A stretch of 64,000 bases of DNA. Source: Magnaporthiopsis rhizophila. Lineage: Eukaryota; Ascomycota; Sordariomycetes; Magnaporthales; Magnaporthaceae. Of the stretch, positions 32,876 through 44,454 are shown piece after piece; position 1 is the stretch's first letter, and each line of letters starts with the position of its first letter. The DNA is taken from NCBI GenBank assembly GCA_003049465.1, contig PYSS01000096.1:87498-151497 (forward strand), in the 5' to 3' direction. Position numbers and translations under genes: made by a program. A model generated the notes under the pieces. It was not told the DNA's origin and searched no databases. It saw only the letters and a list, made by a program, of their open reading frames with translations.

Positions 32876-33851
32876 GAAGGAGGAGAGCCATCCTTCCTCT
32901 GTGCTACCAAAAAAAAGTTTTTAGATCCCGATAATTCATCCTCCCTCACAGACAGTACCCGCATCTTCTCTTCTTTTTTTGTCGTTTCTGCGTGGATAGA
33001 ACGGGTTAGGCATGCAAACGGTCAGGTTTTCGCCGTGGGCGGCGCGGTTGTCATCTTTTTCCGTTATATATGTCACAGAAAAGAAAGTATTTTTTCTGAG
33101 TACCCAGTTGATGGGAACAAGCCCCGGCTCCGAGAGGTAAGACGTCCGCTTTTTTTTTTTTTTTTTTTTTTTTTGTGACATTGCGTGCGTGCGTGATGTC
33201 GGTACTGGACAAGACGGAACAAAGCACGGCAAAAGACGAAAAAAAAAGGGAGGTCGGGGGTTCGTGTGTCGGTCATCCAACTGCGCAAGCGGGAGGGTTG
33301 GCTGAAACCGAACCCATGACTATTTCTTTTTTGGTCTTTGCTCTCAGATGTGGCGCATCCAGGTTCGTGAGCGCTTCACATGTAGACAAAATGTTCCAAG
33401 ATCGAAAACATACAAAAGACAGGCTCTCTGACATCTCGACCGCTGGGGGCTGGGGGACTTTTGTCTCCCTGGTCTTTTTTGCCTATGGTCCCGGTTATTC
33501 GTTTCACCTGTTACAAACCACTTTTCGATTCATGATGTCTGATCCCGTAACGTAGCTCAGTTGACGTCTTATAGCGGCATGAAACATAGCAACTCTTCAC
33601 AAGCAATAAAGAAGGCGCCAGCTATCGTGACAAGATCTCTTTTTCCGGGAGGGTTGTATCTTTTTTGATTTCCCTGCTGCACCACTTCCTATCATCTACT
33701 TACTCCGAACCTACTGCAAACCGACCCTGCCGAAGAACTATACTAAGAGATGCTCCTCTTACACATCCACCAAGGCCTTTACCGTTCTCCGAACGCTCTG
33801 CCAGCTCTGTGGCTGCAGGAGGGGTGACGTTCGACAAGAAAAAGCGACTGC
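32876..33851. other. Convergent 3' region TFA1 / SEC23
   Basis: About 1 kb between two stop codons. Contains a T run at 33150-33174 and GTGCGTGCGTG at 33182-33192. No gene seen. Confidence 0.65.
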
Positions 33852-36678
33852 TTAATTTGTACCACTAACAGCAAGCCTGGAAGGGAACAAAAAAAGTAAC
33901 ATGTTAGCGAGTTCATCTTGTGTGTCTGTGGTGCCGCGACTCGATGGACGGAAATGTGCGTACTTCATCAGGTGGTCCATAAAGGTTTGGAGCGAGACGT
34001 CGTCGGTAAAGATTGTTTGCGCCGTCTGGGCGCCAACACCGCCGTACGCGCCCGTCGTGTGAGTGGTGGACGGGTTCAGCTTGGACAGCAGGAAACGAGC
34101 CTGGGAGCCGCCAGCGTCGCACACGATGAACCGAGGGAGCGGGAACCGGTCGGTGATGAGTTCCTGTGAAACATTCCACCTGTTAGCGGGCACGTACTTC
34201 TTGGCTGATACAGCCTCCAATGCGGCAAAGTAATCAACTCACCATTGCGTCTTCCTTTGGTTGCTGCAGCAGCTGGGCAAAGTTCTCGTAGCCCTCTTGG
34301 TCCTGATAACCGGCCTTCTTCCACTGGGCCACGGTCTCGCCGTGGAAGATGAGAATGTGGAAGAAAGTGTCGAGCAGCAGAATGTGCGTGGGCTGGATGG
34401 AGGCCGAGTCTAGCAGGACCGGCTGGCCGCCATCCTGGTCGAACGTGTACGAATCCAACGTGGGCTGGATCATGATGAGCGAGTTGCTGACGTCCTCGTG
34501 GTTCAGGACGTGGCGGTAAAAGGCAGTCTCATCGGGGGAGTTGTTGAAGACCTGCAGGAACTGACTCCTCCGCAGATGGAACATGAACTGGGGGTAGAGA
34601 GTGAAGTTCTTCTCCAGCCGGAACGACGAAGGGTCGTCTTTCCTGTAGTCGGCAAACCTCGAGCACAGGCTGATCAGCATGCGGTCGACCCACCGCAGCA
34701 CGTCAGGCCCGTCGTCGACCTCAGCCTTGAAGACGGCGATCCTCGACATGAGCACGGCGGCGGCCTCCTGGTCGAACGACTGGGCGATGGCTGGGTCGCC
34801 GGCGGGGCCGCCCAGGTTGCGGGCGATGGTGGTGACGCGCAGGTGAAACTGGCCCGACGAGTGCTGGTAGTAGGTCAGGAACTGCATCATGCCCTTGGCC
34901 GCCTGCTGCGTGTGCGGCGACGGGCCGCCTTGGGCGATCTCGAAGTAGATGCCGTAGCTGGACGTTGGGTCGATGCCGCACATCTTCCACGAGCACGTGT
35001 TGCCGATGCCGCACTCTGTCTCGCCGACCGATGTCGATCGCTTGTTCATCGAGACAGCGTGCCCGATGAGGCCGGTAACCTTCAGCTCCTTGGTGGTCAG
35101 GACCTCGAGGATGGCGTTGAAGCCCATCAGAAGGTTTTCGTCGGCGTCCTTCTCAAACACCCTAATGAAAGACTGCTTGAACATGGATGACGTAAAGCTG
35201 TCGACCAGGATCATGTGGCCGCCGGTCGAGTTGCAGAGGCCCTTCATCTCGAGCAGGCCGACTTGGTCAAGACAACCAGCAAAAATATCTATTATGTGCC
35301 CATTGTGGGCGGCCCTCTTGGCCAGGACGTCGTAGAACTAGCGGGCCGGGCAAGGTTAGCGGGCGGGCAACAAAGGACGTCTGGGTAGTGTTTTTGCTGC
35401 TCACCTTCAGGGCCTTCTTGTAATACTTGATATTATCACGGTCGATGTCGTGGTGCGAGCGCATGGGCTCCCTGAGCTCGGGGCTGACGACCATGCCGGG
35501 GCCCTCGGTGGCCGGGCCGGCGGCGAAGAGCATGATGCGGCCGCCCGAATTCTGGAAGGACGACTCGAGGAGGCCGACGGCGACGCTGAGGGCAACGCCA
35601 GTGCAGCGCAGGTTGCGCCTGTCGTTGGCGACGGGCCACGGGTCCTTCTGCAGCTGCTCCAGGGCCTTGGTGAGCTGGAACTCGCACTGCGAGACGGGCA
35701 GGAGGAAGCGTGCGGCGGGGCCCATGGGCATCTGGCGGCCGGGCTGGGGCTGCATGCCGGGGCGGATGGGCAGTTGGCTAAGGCCGAGCATCTCCTGGAC
35801 CTGCTTGGGCGCGTAATCCTTGCTGCCGCGGAAGACGTACGACTTTGCGCACTCGGTGTATCCAATCTCGTGGACTTGGGTCTATGGGGAGGAACGGATC
35901 AGTCGGCCAAGGAGTTTTTCTTGCGCTGGGGCTGGGGGTTGCATGCGAGGGGCAACAAACCATGGTGCCAAAGGTGATAAGGCCAACGAGGGCGTTCTCA
36001 GGAAGCAGGCTCAGGCTCATGACGAGCGACTCCTTGAGGGCCGAGAGGCTGTCCTCCTCCTGGCACGTGTCGACGACATAGAGGAAGATGGGCGGGCTCG
36101 GCGCCGGGCGCGACAGGCGGTACTCGATGGTGGTGTTGGAAGGATGCAGCTCCGGAGGGATGGCATTGGCCGTGATGTCCTTGTAGTGCGGCGGCAGAGG
36201 GTTGCGCGACAGACAGAAGGGGCATATCCAGATGCGCGCGCGGACGTCTACTTGGCTGTGGAGGGAGGGGGTTGGTGACGGTCAGCATCACGGGCGCGGG
36301 CATTGTTGCGGCACGTAGCGGAGCGTGCCGGGGCGCAAAGACGGCAGGGACCTTACCAGAAGGGGTTGAGGACGGAGCGGCACGGCTGCTTGCATGTGAC
36401 GGGCTCGAACTGCAGGAGCGGGGTGTCGGGCTTCTCCTTCAGGGGGGTGTAGAGGGCGCCGATCGGAACAACGAGACGCGAGGCTTCCTGTTGAGGCAGC
36501 GCGGCAGGGCAACACTCAGCAAACGGATTGGACGGGCGGTGCGACAGCGAGGCACCACTGGGGGATTTCAGCAGAGCAAACCAACCATGCGCGTGCTGGG
36601 GAAGACGTTCCAGCTCAGGCGGACGCCATCGCGATCCTCGACCTCGCTCCACTGCTCCTTGAGGTTTTCGTAGTCCAT
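33852..36678 (-). CDS. SEC23: COPII coat GTPase-activating subunit SEC23
   Basis: Seven exons: 36678-36586, 36487-36357, 36255-35961, 35881-35405, 35337-34243, 34163-33964 and 33876-33852, giving 771 aa (usual size). All six introns are GT-AG and every phase closes. SEC23 is the Sar1 GAP in the inner COPII coat at ER exit sites. Landmarks in order: N-terminal [20 protein letters not shown]; zinc-binding [13 protein letters not shown] and [10 protein letters not shown]; trunk ([27 protein letters not shown]); helical part ([40 protein letters not shown]); and the gelsolin-like end ([20 protein letters not shown]). The last exon is only 25 nt and supplies the conserved ending KLAVSGTN. Identity and model are firm. 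Confidence 0.95.
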
Positions 36679-37826
36679 GGCGGGCGGGTTTACCGCCAAG
36701 CACGGCGACTAGCTAACGGCCGAGTCGGGTCGCGCGAACGGGGCAGCTATATCGGCGTAGCCGTGGTCGAGCGGGAGGATGCGGAAGAGGCCAGGGCCCG
36801 GACGGCGGGGGTGGTGGTGTGTGTGATCAGACTGAGAGCAAGAGGCAGCGGCGGTGCGGCTTCTCTACTGGCGGCAAAGTATCATGGTCTGGCAGGCCGC
36901 TCGTGCTTGCGAGGTGGTGAGGTGTGGTGGTTTCGTAGAGGACAGGTCTGTTGCATCAAGGACCCTCCACTTTAGCAAAGCTGGCCCCTCGGTCGAAAAA
37001 GGACACCACAGCTCGAGCGTATCCGTGCCAGGCGGGCCTCAGGTGTGGCTGGTGGCTGGTGTGCAATTGACACGATCAGATGTGGCTTGTATCTGAGGGC
37101 TGACTTGTGCTTTGGTGGGGTAGCTTCGACTCGCCCACGGTGGAGAGCTGAGCCTCTGCCTCAGCACAGCCCAGCAGACTCGATCGCTTCAACGCTCCCA
37201 ATTGGCCTCCTTCGTGATCCTGCGCGCCTCTCTCTGTCTTGCCGCCCGCCCGGACAGCCAAAGTACAGTTGTTTTTTTTTTTTTTTCAGAAAAGCGGCTG
37301 CGGCACAAGCCGCTGTGTCGTCAGCCAGGCGCAAGTGCTGGCTCTAATTCTGGCTGCCAAGAATGATAGCCAATGCCTGCCAGCGTAAGAATTATTCCCC
37401 AGTGTGCCACAGTACCTGCCGCTACGTACCACCCCTGTACCTTGATCCTCGGACTCGCGAAGGATGCGGGCCATGCTGGAGTCCGAGGCCTGGCTGGTGG
37501 CCGCGCCTGTCCAGTAAATGGAGGGCCAGTAGCCCTCTGTCTTTGCCGCGTCGCGACTCTTCGCCGGGGCTTCCCATTCCGTCATCTCTGCATTATCAAC
37601 GACATTGCGTAAACGCCGAAGTGCTGTCGGGTCCATCCGAGTCTGGTGCATGTCATCCCCCGGTGACCGGCCATTGTTCCGCCCGATCCGGTTTTAATTC
37701 TCGCTGCTCTCCCCCGGCGCTTCGCTGCTGTGCTTCGTGAAGGGAGGGACTCTGCAGCCAGTGCACGGGGATCTGTGAAGACCCAGGCCAGGCAATCAGA
37801 GCCGCCCGACGGCGGCCGGGGGTAAC
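36679..37826. other. Divergent promoter region (SEC23 / kelch membrane protein)
   Basis: 1.1 kb between two divergent starts. A T run lies at 37270-37285. No gene or RNA seen. Confidence 0.6.
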
Positions 37827-40156
37827 ATGTCGCGGCTCCTTGCAGCCATCGCGACATGCCTCGCGCTCTTTCCACGCGACGCCATGCAATCGCCGGCATC
37901 GCCCCTTGCCCCTCTCGCACAGAGGCAAGAAGATGGCTACGTCAGTTTGTCAGCGTTTGTGCGAAGGGCATATCATAGGTGTAAGCTTAGACAATCATAT
38001 ATCTACCTGCCAGCCACGGACTATGCTAACCTGCAATCTACTTCCACAGCCGAGATCCTTGATGGATGGCTATATATCGATGGTGGGGAGTTCTCATACC
38101 GATCCCCAACCGGCCTCAGGTATCAATATTGTGCGTTCATCAGTAGTGCCCTGTGCCTAGAACACGGCACCACTCTCTGTCGGTGGACTCGCAGCGTTCT
38201 AACAAGCCCAACACTCAGCCACGTCTCTCTTGGCCATTGATCTGTCCCAAGACTTCACTGGCGCTTCCGTCAAGATGATCTCGACGCGGAAACCGCCAGG
38301 TGCGCCGTCACTCAGGCAAGGAGGGCTATGGGTGGACCGCACCCGGAAGGTTCTTTACCTGGGATTTGCCGGTTCGCACTCGGCATTTGCAGACAGGGCG
38401 GACTCGCCAAGGGGCCTGTGGTCCTTTACGCCCGACGGCAAGGGCAGCGGTACCTTTTCGAACCTAAACGGCACCGCGTCGGCCTGGTTCTTAGAAAATC
38501 CGCGACCTTTTGACGGGCTCTCTGCATCTGGGGCCGGGGCCGGTTATTTTTTTGGGGGCTTCATGGGCGACCAGCCCGATATCAAGGGATTCAACGTGGC
38601 CGAAGAGACTCCCACATCCGGAATGCTGACCTACGACTTCAAGTCCAAGACGCTGACCCAGTCGGATGCCAAGGGTCTCACCACGACCGGCGGAGAGATG
38701 CAGCGAAGCTCCATGATATATGTGCCAAACTTTGGACGCGAAGGCATCCTCGTCACGGTCGGCGGCTGCCAGAGGAGCAAGGAAGCAAAGAATGAAGACT
38801 TTCTCGTGTCCAACGCGATGGCGCGCGTATACGACATCGCAACCAAGTCCTGGCACGAGCAAGCAACCAGCGGCGGGGAGCCCAGGCCACGCAAGGAGTT
38901 TTGCATTGCTGGGGCGGCGTCGACCAACAAGACGTTCGAGATCCTGATGTATGCAGGTTGGGGCGGCAACCTCGGCATCCGCGCCATTGATTTCGACCAG
39001 GCCTATATCCTCTCCCTACCGTCGTTTCGGTGGTTCAAGGCCAGCTACAACTCCCTGCGGCCCCGCCACGGCGTCTCGTGCCATCACGCTGGCGGAGGGA
39101 AGGTTATTACGATAGGTGGCGCCGACACGGCTCAGGATGGACCCAACAACGTCTACCGGGACGTCTTCAACAACGAAGACCCGTTCAAGCAAGGGATCGG
39201 CATCTTCGATCTCAGCACCCTCAAGTTCACCGACTCTTACAAGGGCGGCGGCAGCCTCGACTCGTACACGCTGGCCCCTGAGATTCAGAACTGGTACAGT
39301 ACCAAGTAAGTCCGCTCCGCTCGATCGGCTCGGACGCGATGTTCCCGATATGCCAGCTAAATGCGCTAACCACCACCACCCGTACAGTTCCCGGCTTCCC
39401 ACCTTCGACTCGGCGGCCTTGTCGGACGTCTTCGCTGTGGAAAACTTCACTGCCCCGTCCGGCGGCAAACCGCCCGCCGATGCTGCAAGCGGTGGGAGTG
39501 GTGCCGGGTCTGGCAGCAGTGGCGGCAGTGGCGGCAGCGACCCGTCGTCGAAAACAGGCACCATCGTCGGCGGAGTGATGGGCGGTGTCGCGCTCACCGC
39601 CCTCATCGCGGGTCTGGTGTGGTTCTTCCTGCGCCGGCGCAGGCAAAGGCAGGACGCGGCCGCCGCCTCGACCAGCGCGATCGCGCAGTCGCAGTCTGCC
39701 GGCCCCAGCACCAGGATCGCGGGCCGGGTCTACCACGAGGTGCCGCAGGAGCACGCGGTGCAGCCGTACAACACCAACAGCAGCAGCAGCAACCAGCCGC
39801 CGGCGCTGACCGAGTATTATTCAGGGTACGACGGCCGCAGCGTCACCACGCGCGAAAGCACGCCAATGACGTTTTACGATGCGGCAGCGGCACGCGCCGG
39901 CCCGCCGCATGCTGCTGCTGCTGGTATGTCGTCACGTGGGCCGACGCCGAGTCTTGCGAGCGAGCCGGTCCGGTATGAACTACACAGCACGGTGCCCAGC
40001 GAGCTGGCGTCGGTCAGCTCGGGCGGCGTCCAGGGCTCACCGCATCTGTCGCAGCAGCAGCCTCAGCAGAGCCATGTGCACGAGATACAGGGCTTCCAGG
40101 ATGGACGGGCGCAGTCGAAAGATGAGGACAATTACAAGTACAACATAAGGTTTTAG
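37827..40156 (+). CDS. Secreted/membrane kelch-repeat protein with single transmembrane segment
   Basis: Four exons, 37827-37980, 38050-38130, 38219-39305 and 39388-40156, giving 696 aa. Donors are GTAAGC, GTGCGT and GTAAGT; all phases close. A signal peptide (MSRLLAAIATCLALF) is followed by a kelch beta-propeller at about 45-440. Blade-like repeats are visible: LDGWLYIDGGEFSY, GGLWVDRTRKVLYLGFAG, GILVTVGGCQRSKE, EILMYAGWGGN, GKVITIGGAD. A Gly/Ser linker (GSGAGSGSSGGSGGS) leads to a transmembrane helix at about 499-521 (TIVGGVMGGVALTALIAGLV) with a positive stop-transfer FLRRRRQRQ. The cytoplasmic tail is Ser/Gln-rich with several Tyr motifs. This layout is common in filamentous ascomycetes. 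The substrate or partner is unknown; a cell-surface or polarity role is only a guess. Confidence 0.85.
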
Positions 40157-40727
40157 GTGGTCATTTTGGGAAAGGGGCATCAGGGCAGCATTGGCGTCTA
40201 GGCAGGAGGGTATGTGCTTTTCATAATCTTTTTAACTTGGATGAGGAAGCGATTTAGACTTGTTTTTCATGCCGTGATTCTTGCAAGCTGTAAATAATAC
40301 ACTTCATAGGGATTACAAAGATCAGGCCGAGCTATCGGCTGCTAATGTGATGCGGTACGCAGTTTGGGGTGCGGGGCTCCGAATCGGGCACCCCGAGCTG
40401 CTGTCGGCGTGCTGCATCAGTCGGCCGGATGACTCAGGCCGAGGTAGCCGAGACGGCAGGTTTTGCGGCTGTCCGTCAGTGAATTGTTTGCCATGGTAAA
40501 AGTGCTGTCGAAGTGACTTGCTTAAAACGGGCTTCATCTTTGAGCAATGGCGATCGTGCGTGCTGTGACTGTGACTCCCCCCACTTTGGTGCACTGAATA
40601 TTTGGCCCCGCCTGATACATCATCATCACATCCTCTCACTTCCCGAGGCAGACAGACAATACACCATAAATCACCACCATATACGACCACGCAGCAAAAC
40701 CGCGTCCAAAACGAAAAAAAAAAAAAA
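40157..40727. other. Intergenic: HAM1 promoter
   Basis: 571 bp between two plus-strand genes. The HAM1 start codon directly follows an A run (40714-40728), a common fungal leader feature. No gene seen. Confidence 0.6.
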
Positions 40728-41088
40728 ATGGCTACCGCAGCGCCCCGGCCGACGGTCAACTTCATCACGGGCAACAAGAACAAGCTCGCCGAGGTCCAGG
40801 CCATCCTCTCCTCCACCATCGACGTGCAGAGCCAGAAGCTGGACCTGATCGAGGTGCAGGGCACGCTGGAGGAGGTGACGCTGGACAAGTGCCGGAGGGC
40901 GGCCGAGCAGGTGTGTTTTCTCTGTCTCTGTCTCTGTCTCTGTCTCTGTCTCTCTCTCATATTTCCTCCATGCTCAAAGAAATATCATCGCTAAAAATAC
41001 CACGGCAGATCCAAGGCCCCGTCCTGGTCGAGGACACATGCCTCTGCTTCAACGCGCTCAAGGGCCTGCCGGGACCGTACATGCAAGT

Positions 41089-41128
<40 letters not shown>

Positions 41129-41908
41129 TTTTNNNNNNNNNNNNNNNNNNNNNNNNNNNNNNTTTTTTTTTTTTTTTTTTTTTTTTTTTTCTTCTATAAA
41201 TCTTTTGCTTTCTTACCGGGCCTTTTTCATTGACAGCTCACTCACTCACCCCACACACAGCAAGTGGTTCATGGAGTCCATCGGCCACGAAGGCCTCAAC
41301 AACATGCTCGCCGCCTACGAGGACAAGTCGGCCAGGGCCGTCTGCACCTTTGGCTACTCGGCCGGCCCAGGGTCTGAGCCTATCCTGTTCCAGGGCGTTA
41401 CTGATGTAGGGCCAAAACAGCCGGGGGTTCCCAAGCATACATAGATGAGTAAAACATGCTAATTTCCCGCGGGGGGTCTGGTCTGATGATATATAGGGCA
41501 AGATCGTCCCTGCCCGGGGACCTGCGAATTTTGGTGAGTGCGGAGCAGTCCTCAGTCAAAGGTAGCTCGATACTGATACCAAAGCCGTCCACAGGATGGG
41601 ATGCCGTCTTCGAATACGAGGGCAAGACGTAAGTTTCATGTTCCTCTTTTTATTCATTTTATACTCGCTTCTTTTTACTATAGAGACTCCCGTCTCGTTC
41701 ACATCCCCCCGCTCTCAGGGGGGTCCCTTTCTCCCCAGTCACCCATCTTGGTTGATTCCTTGTCTATTCAAATACTGAGCCTCACCCGGAACCCAGATAC
41801 GCCGAGATGGAAAAGGCGGCAAAGAACAAAATCTCGCACCGCTTCAAGGCGCTGGAAAAGCTCCAGGCTTGGTTCGCCGCGCAGAACGCCGCCTCCTCGT
41901 CGTCATAG
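40728..41908 (+). CDS. HAM1: Inosine triphosphate pyrophosphatase (HAM1/ITPA)
   Basis: Six exons: 40728-40910, 41009-41082, 41261-41405, 41497-41533, 41595-41628 and 41797-41908, giving 194 aa, the normal ITPase length. It hydrolyses ITP, dITP and XTP to monophosphates, cleaning the nucleotide pool in the cytosol. Motifs: FITGNKNKLAEVQAIL at the N-terminus (phosphate-binding TGN-x-NK), then LVEDTCLCFNALKGLPGPY, IKWFMESIGHEGLNNMLAAY, FGYSAG, GPANFGWDAVFEYEGKTYAE, and the helical end KNKISHRFKALEKLQAWF. Intron 1 carries a CTCTGT microsatellite. Intron 2 is best read as a GC-AG intron (donor GCAAGT at 41083) because only that gives the family sequence PYIKWF in phase. It also contains poly-T and a 30-N gap. 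A GT alternative would give PYMQWF. Confidence 0.93.
40920..40957. repeat. CTCTGT microsatellite in HAM1 intron 1
   Basis: About five to six tandem copies of a 6-bp CTCTGT unit ending in CTCTCTC, just after the exon 1 donor. Low-complexity intronic sequence. Confidence 0.85.
41087..41190. repeat. Poly-T tract with 30-N assembly gap (41133-41162)
   Basis: A T run of unknown true length with 30 undetermined bases, within intron 2 of HAM1. The gap is surely a homopolymer assembly failure. It does not touch coding sequence in the model given. Confidence 0.95.
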
Positions 41909-42455
41909 ACTAAATGCATGGACGGACATCCGCGCGCCCGCGCCGCGTGCACGCACAAGTGTAAAGTGTTTAGAAGAAGAAAAATAGATTATCATATCGG
42001 AAGGACTAAAAATGCTTTCGGTAAACAAAAGGTGCTCTTTGATTTCCCATTAGCTTCTTCTTTTTGCTTCAGCCCCTCCAAAAATGTCTAGCATATAAAA
42101 AAAAAGTACCTAGGGGCCCCCTATGAACGCGCTGGCAGGTGAGAAGAAACGCTTTGCTGGAGATGCTTGTAGCAGAAAGAAACAGCAGAAAAAACTCATA
42201 TTAAAGACAACGCTGGGGAGAAGGAGCAAAGGCAAAGACAGGCGGAGCCGCCATCTTGCCTATCGCATGCACGCCGCCCTTGGCCAAATACGCGCCAGAG
42301 TTCACAACCATGGCCATGGCGGCCGCACGCGTCTCGTCAGAGGTCCGCTACGCCGCTGACGACGACGACTGTGTAAACTTGGCAAGCCTGGGTGGAGGGA
42401 ACGCGTCAGCCTATTTCACCTTTTTTTTTATCCGTCCGTCAACCAAAGAAACAAC
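41909..42455. other. Convergent 3' region HAM1 / ZUP1-like gene
   Basis: 547 bp between two stop codons, with no gene seen. Confidence 0.6.
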
Positions 42456-44454
42456 TCACTTCAATATCTCAAACGCCTCGTACTTCTTCAGATACTTGTG
42501 TCCTCGGCGGTACGGCTTCAGCGCCAGATCGGGAAATCTATGCTCAAACTCGCGCCCAACCAGCTTGACGATGGCGGTCGAGTCGCGGAACATGGGGTCG
42601 AACACGAGCAGGTTGAGCTCGCCGCCCCGCGTCCTCTCGATCCCGACGATGGTCATCGAGTGGCCCGCGTGCTGGAAGTAGAGGGGCGGCATGTTGGTGC
42701 GCCGCACCTTGTACGCCGGGTCGTAGTTGGGCGTCTCAAAGTACCGCTCCACCTCGGCCAGGAGCCGGGCCTCGGACCTCCCCGGTTCCCGGTTCTTGAA
42801 GCCATGAGACTCGCACCTAGGAAAGATTTTTGTGGCACGCGTCAGCTCCAAGGATTGGTGCAAGGTGGCCGGCATGCAGATGGAGCAGGGTTACCTACGG
42901 GATTTCGAGGACGCCAAAAACAGCCTGCGCCTCCGGGGTTCCAATGTACTTGCGCGTCATCCTGATGCCCCCAGTCTCGATACGAGCGTGCGCGTTGATG
43001 CCCCGATCCCAGGCGTCCTCGATCCAGTCCTGGAGCTGGAAGACCGATGGGAGCTGCTCAAAGCGGTGCGCCCCTATATGTCCACTTGCCATGATGAACG
43101 ATATGAGCATCTGGATGTTTCGATAACCACAGAAGCCGCCTGTTCGAACCAAAAGTCGGAAAACCAGCAGTTTACCAGTCAGCACCGCCACCCAACCCAG
43201 GCATGGAAAAGGTCCCCGGTAATGGGGACGGCTGAACTTGCCTTCCTTCTTCAGCTTGGAGATATGCTGAACGCCGGGATGACAGAGATAGGCATATCTG
43301 GTTGTTGGACTCTGCTCCAACAGCTGCTCCATCACGGTTAATATTCCTGTGTACACGGATACACCCAGGCGTGGTTAGCACAAGAGACCAGAGACAGCCA
43401 AGTCCATCCTCCTCCACAAACTCACCATCAGCCTTGGTTTCGCCGCCTTCTTTCAAGTGCGCGATGAGCCAGTCGGGCATGACATCCTCGTGCGCGTACT
43501 TGCCGAGCTCCGCCTTGCCCAGCCGCTTCCGCTGCGGCGGGGATGGCGGCCGTGGCGGGTTCGTAGAGGTGCTGCTGCCCGTGGCGTGGCTCCTGCCGTT
43601 CCGGTCGCGGTCGCGGTCGCGATGGCGCCGGGAAGAAGATGACGAGGATGGCGAGGGCGACGATCTGCTGAGAAGATCCCTCCAGGCCTGGATGGTTGAG
43701 CGGCGAGTGCTGCTGGGCTGCGGCTGGCTGGTCGGCTCTTCGCTCGTCCGGCGGCGCCGGCTGTTGCTTTCGTGGTCGTCTGCTCGACGGTGGTGGTGGC
43801 GGCTGCTGCCTTCCCGATCGTCCTTGTGCCGTTGCTGGCGGCGATCATGGCCGTCCTGCTGCTGCTGCTGCTGCCGCTCCCTTTCCCGCCGGCTCGGCCT
43901 CGGCTGTAGATGCACCCGCTCCTGGGGCGGGGTAGGGGTTGCTGCGGACGAGCTTTCGTCAGGCCTTGCGGGGCCAGGATCGTCGAGACCCTCCTCTTGA
44001 GCATGGAGATCGACGTGGTAGGCCATCTCGCTGGGCATGAGCCACTCGCCGCAGCCTATGGGACACGCGACATAGTCGGCATCCTCCTGGCCGCCCTCAG
44101 CGGCCCCGCCCGGCCCCGAAGCGTCCCTGGGCGCCTGGCCAGCGACAAACGGCGAGTCCCCCTCAGAGTGCTGCTCCTCCATGTGCTAAGCGGCAGCCAG
44201 AGAGGTGTCAGTTTGGAGTTCTCGACAAGCTTCATATCGGGATTCCTGCTCATGTCTGTCTAAAGACGAGGTAAAAGCCAGGGAAGGATAAAGAAGGAAA
44301 GCGAGGAAAATCCGTAGACGTGGAGACAACGTTGGACCCGGGTTCGCTTCCCACCGGATCCATCAGACGCACTTACAAGAAGCATGCCATACTCTGCCGC
44401 CCGGTAGCCGCAGAACGGGCAAACCTGCAGGTCCGTCTCATCCTTTGCGGCCAT
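42456..44454 (-). CDS. ZUP1/Mug105-type deubiquitinase (peptidase family C78) with UBZ-like zinc fingers
   Basis: Five exons: 44454-44377, 44185-43426, 43346-43242, 43139-42899 and 42816-42456, giving 514 aa. The family (ZUFSP/ZUP1, S. pombe Mug105) cleaves Lys63-linked ubiquitin chains and is tied to genome maintenance. The catalytic triad is visible: Cys318 in GGFCGYRNIQMLISF, His447 in YFQHAGHSMTIVGIE, Asp468 in LLVFDPMF. Two N-terminal zinc fingers precede it: CPFC near residue 12, completed across intron 1 by His-x4-His, and CPIGC ending in HVDLH. Between them and the catalytic part lies a long Arg/Ser/Gln-rich linker. The exon 3/4 junction fits only a GC-AG intron (donor GCAAGT at 43241), giving KKEGGFCGYRN. 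Without splicing there, a 34-residue hydrophobic insert would precede the active-site Cys. Confidence 0.9.

Noticed and set aside
38120..38218. Alternative donor GTATCA at 38120 in the kelch gene
   Set aside because: Gives the wrong phase for exon 3; donor GTGCGT at 38131 keeps the frame and a smooth protein.
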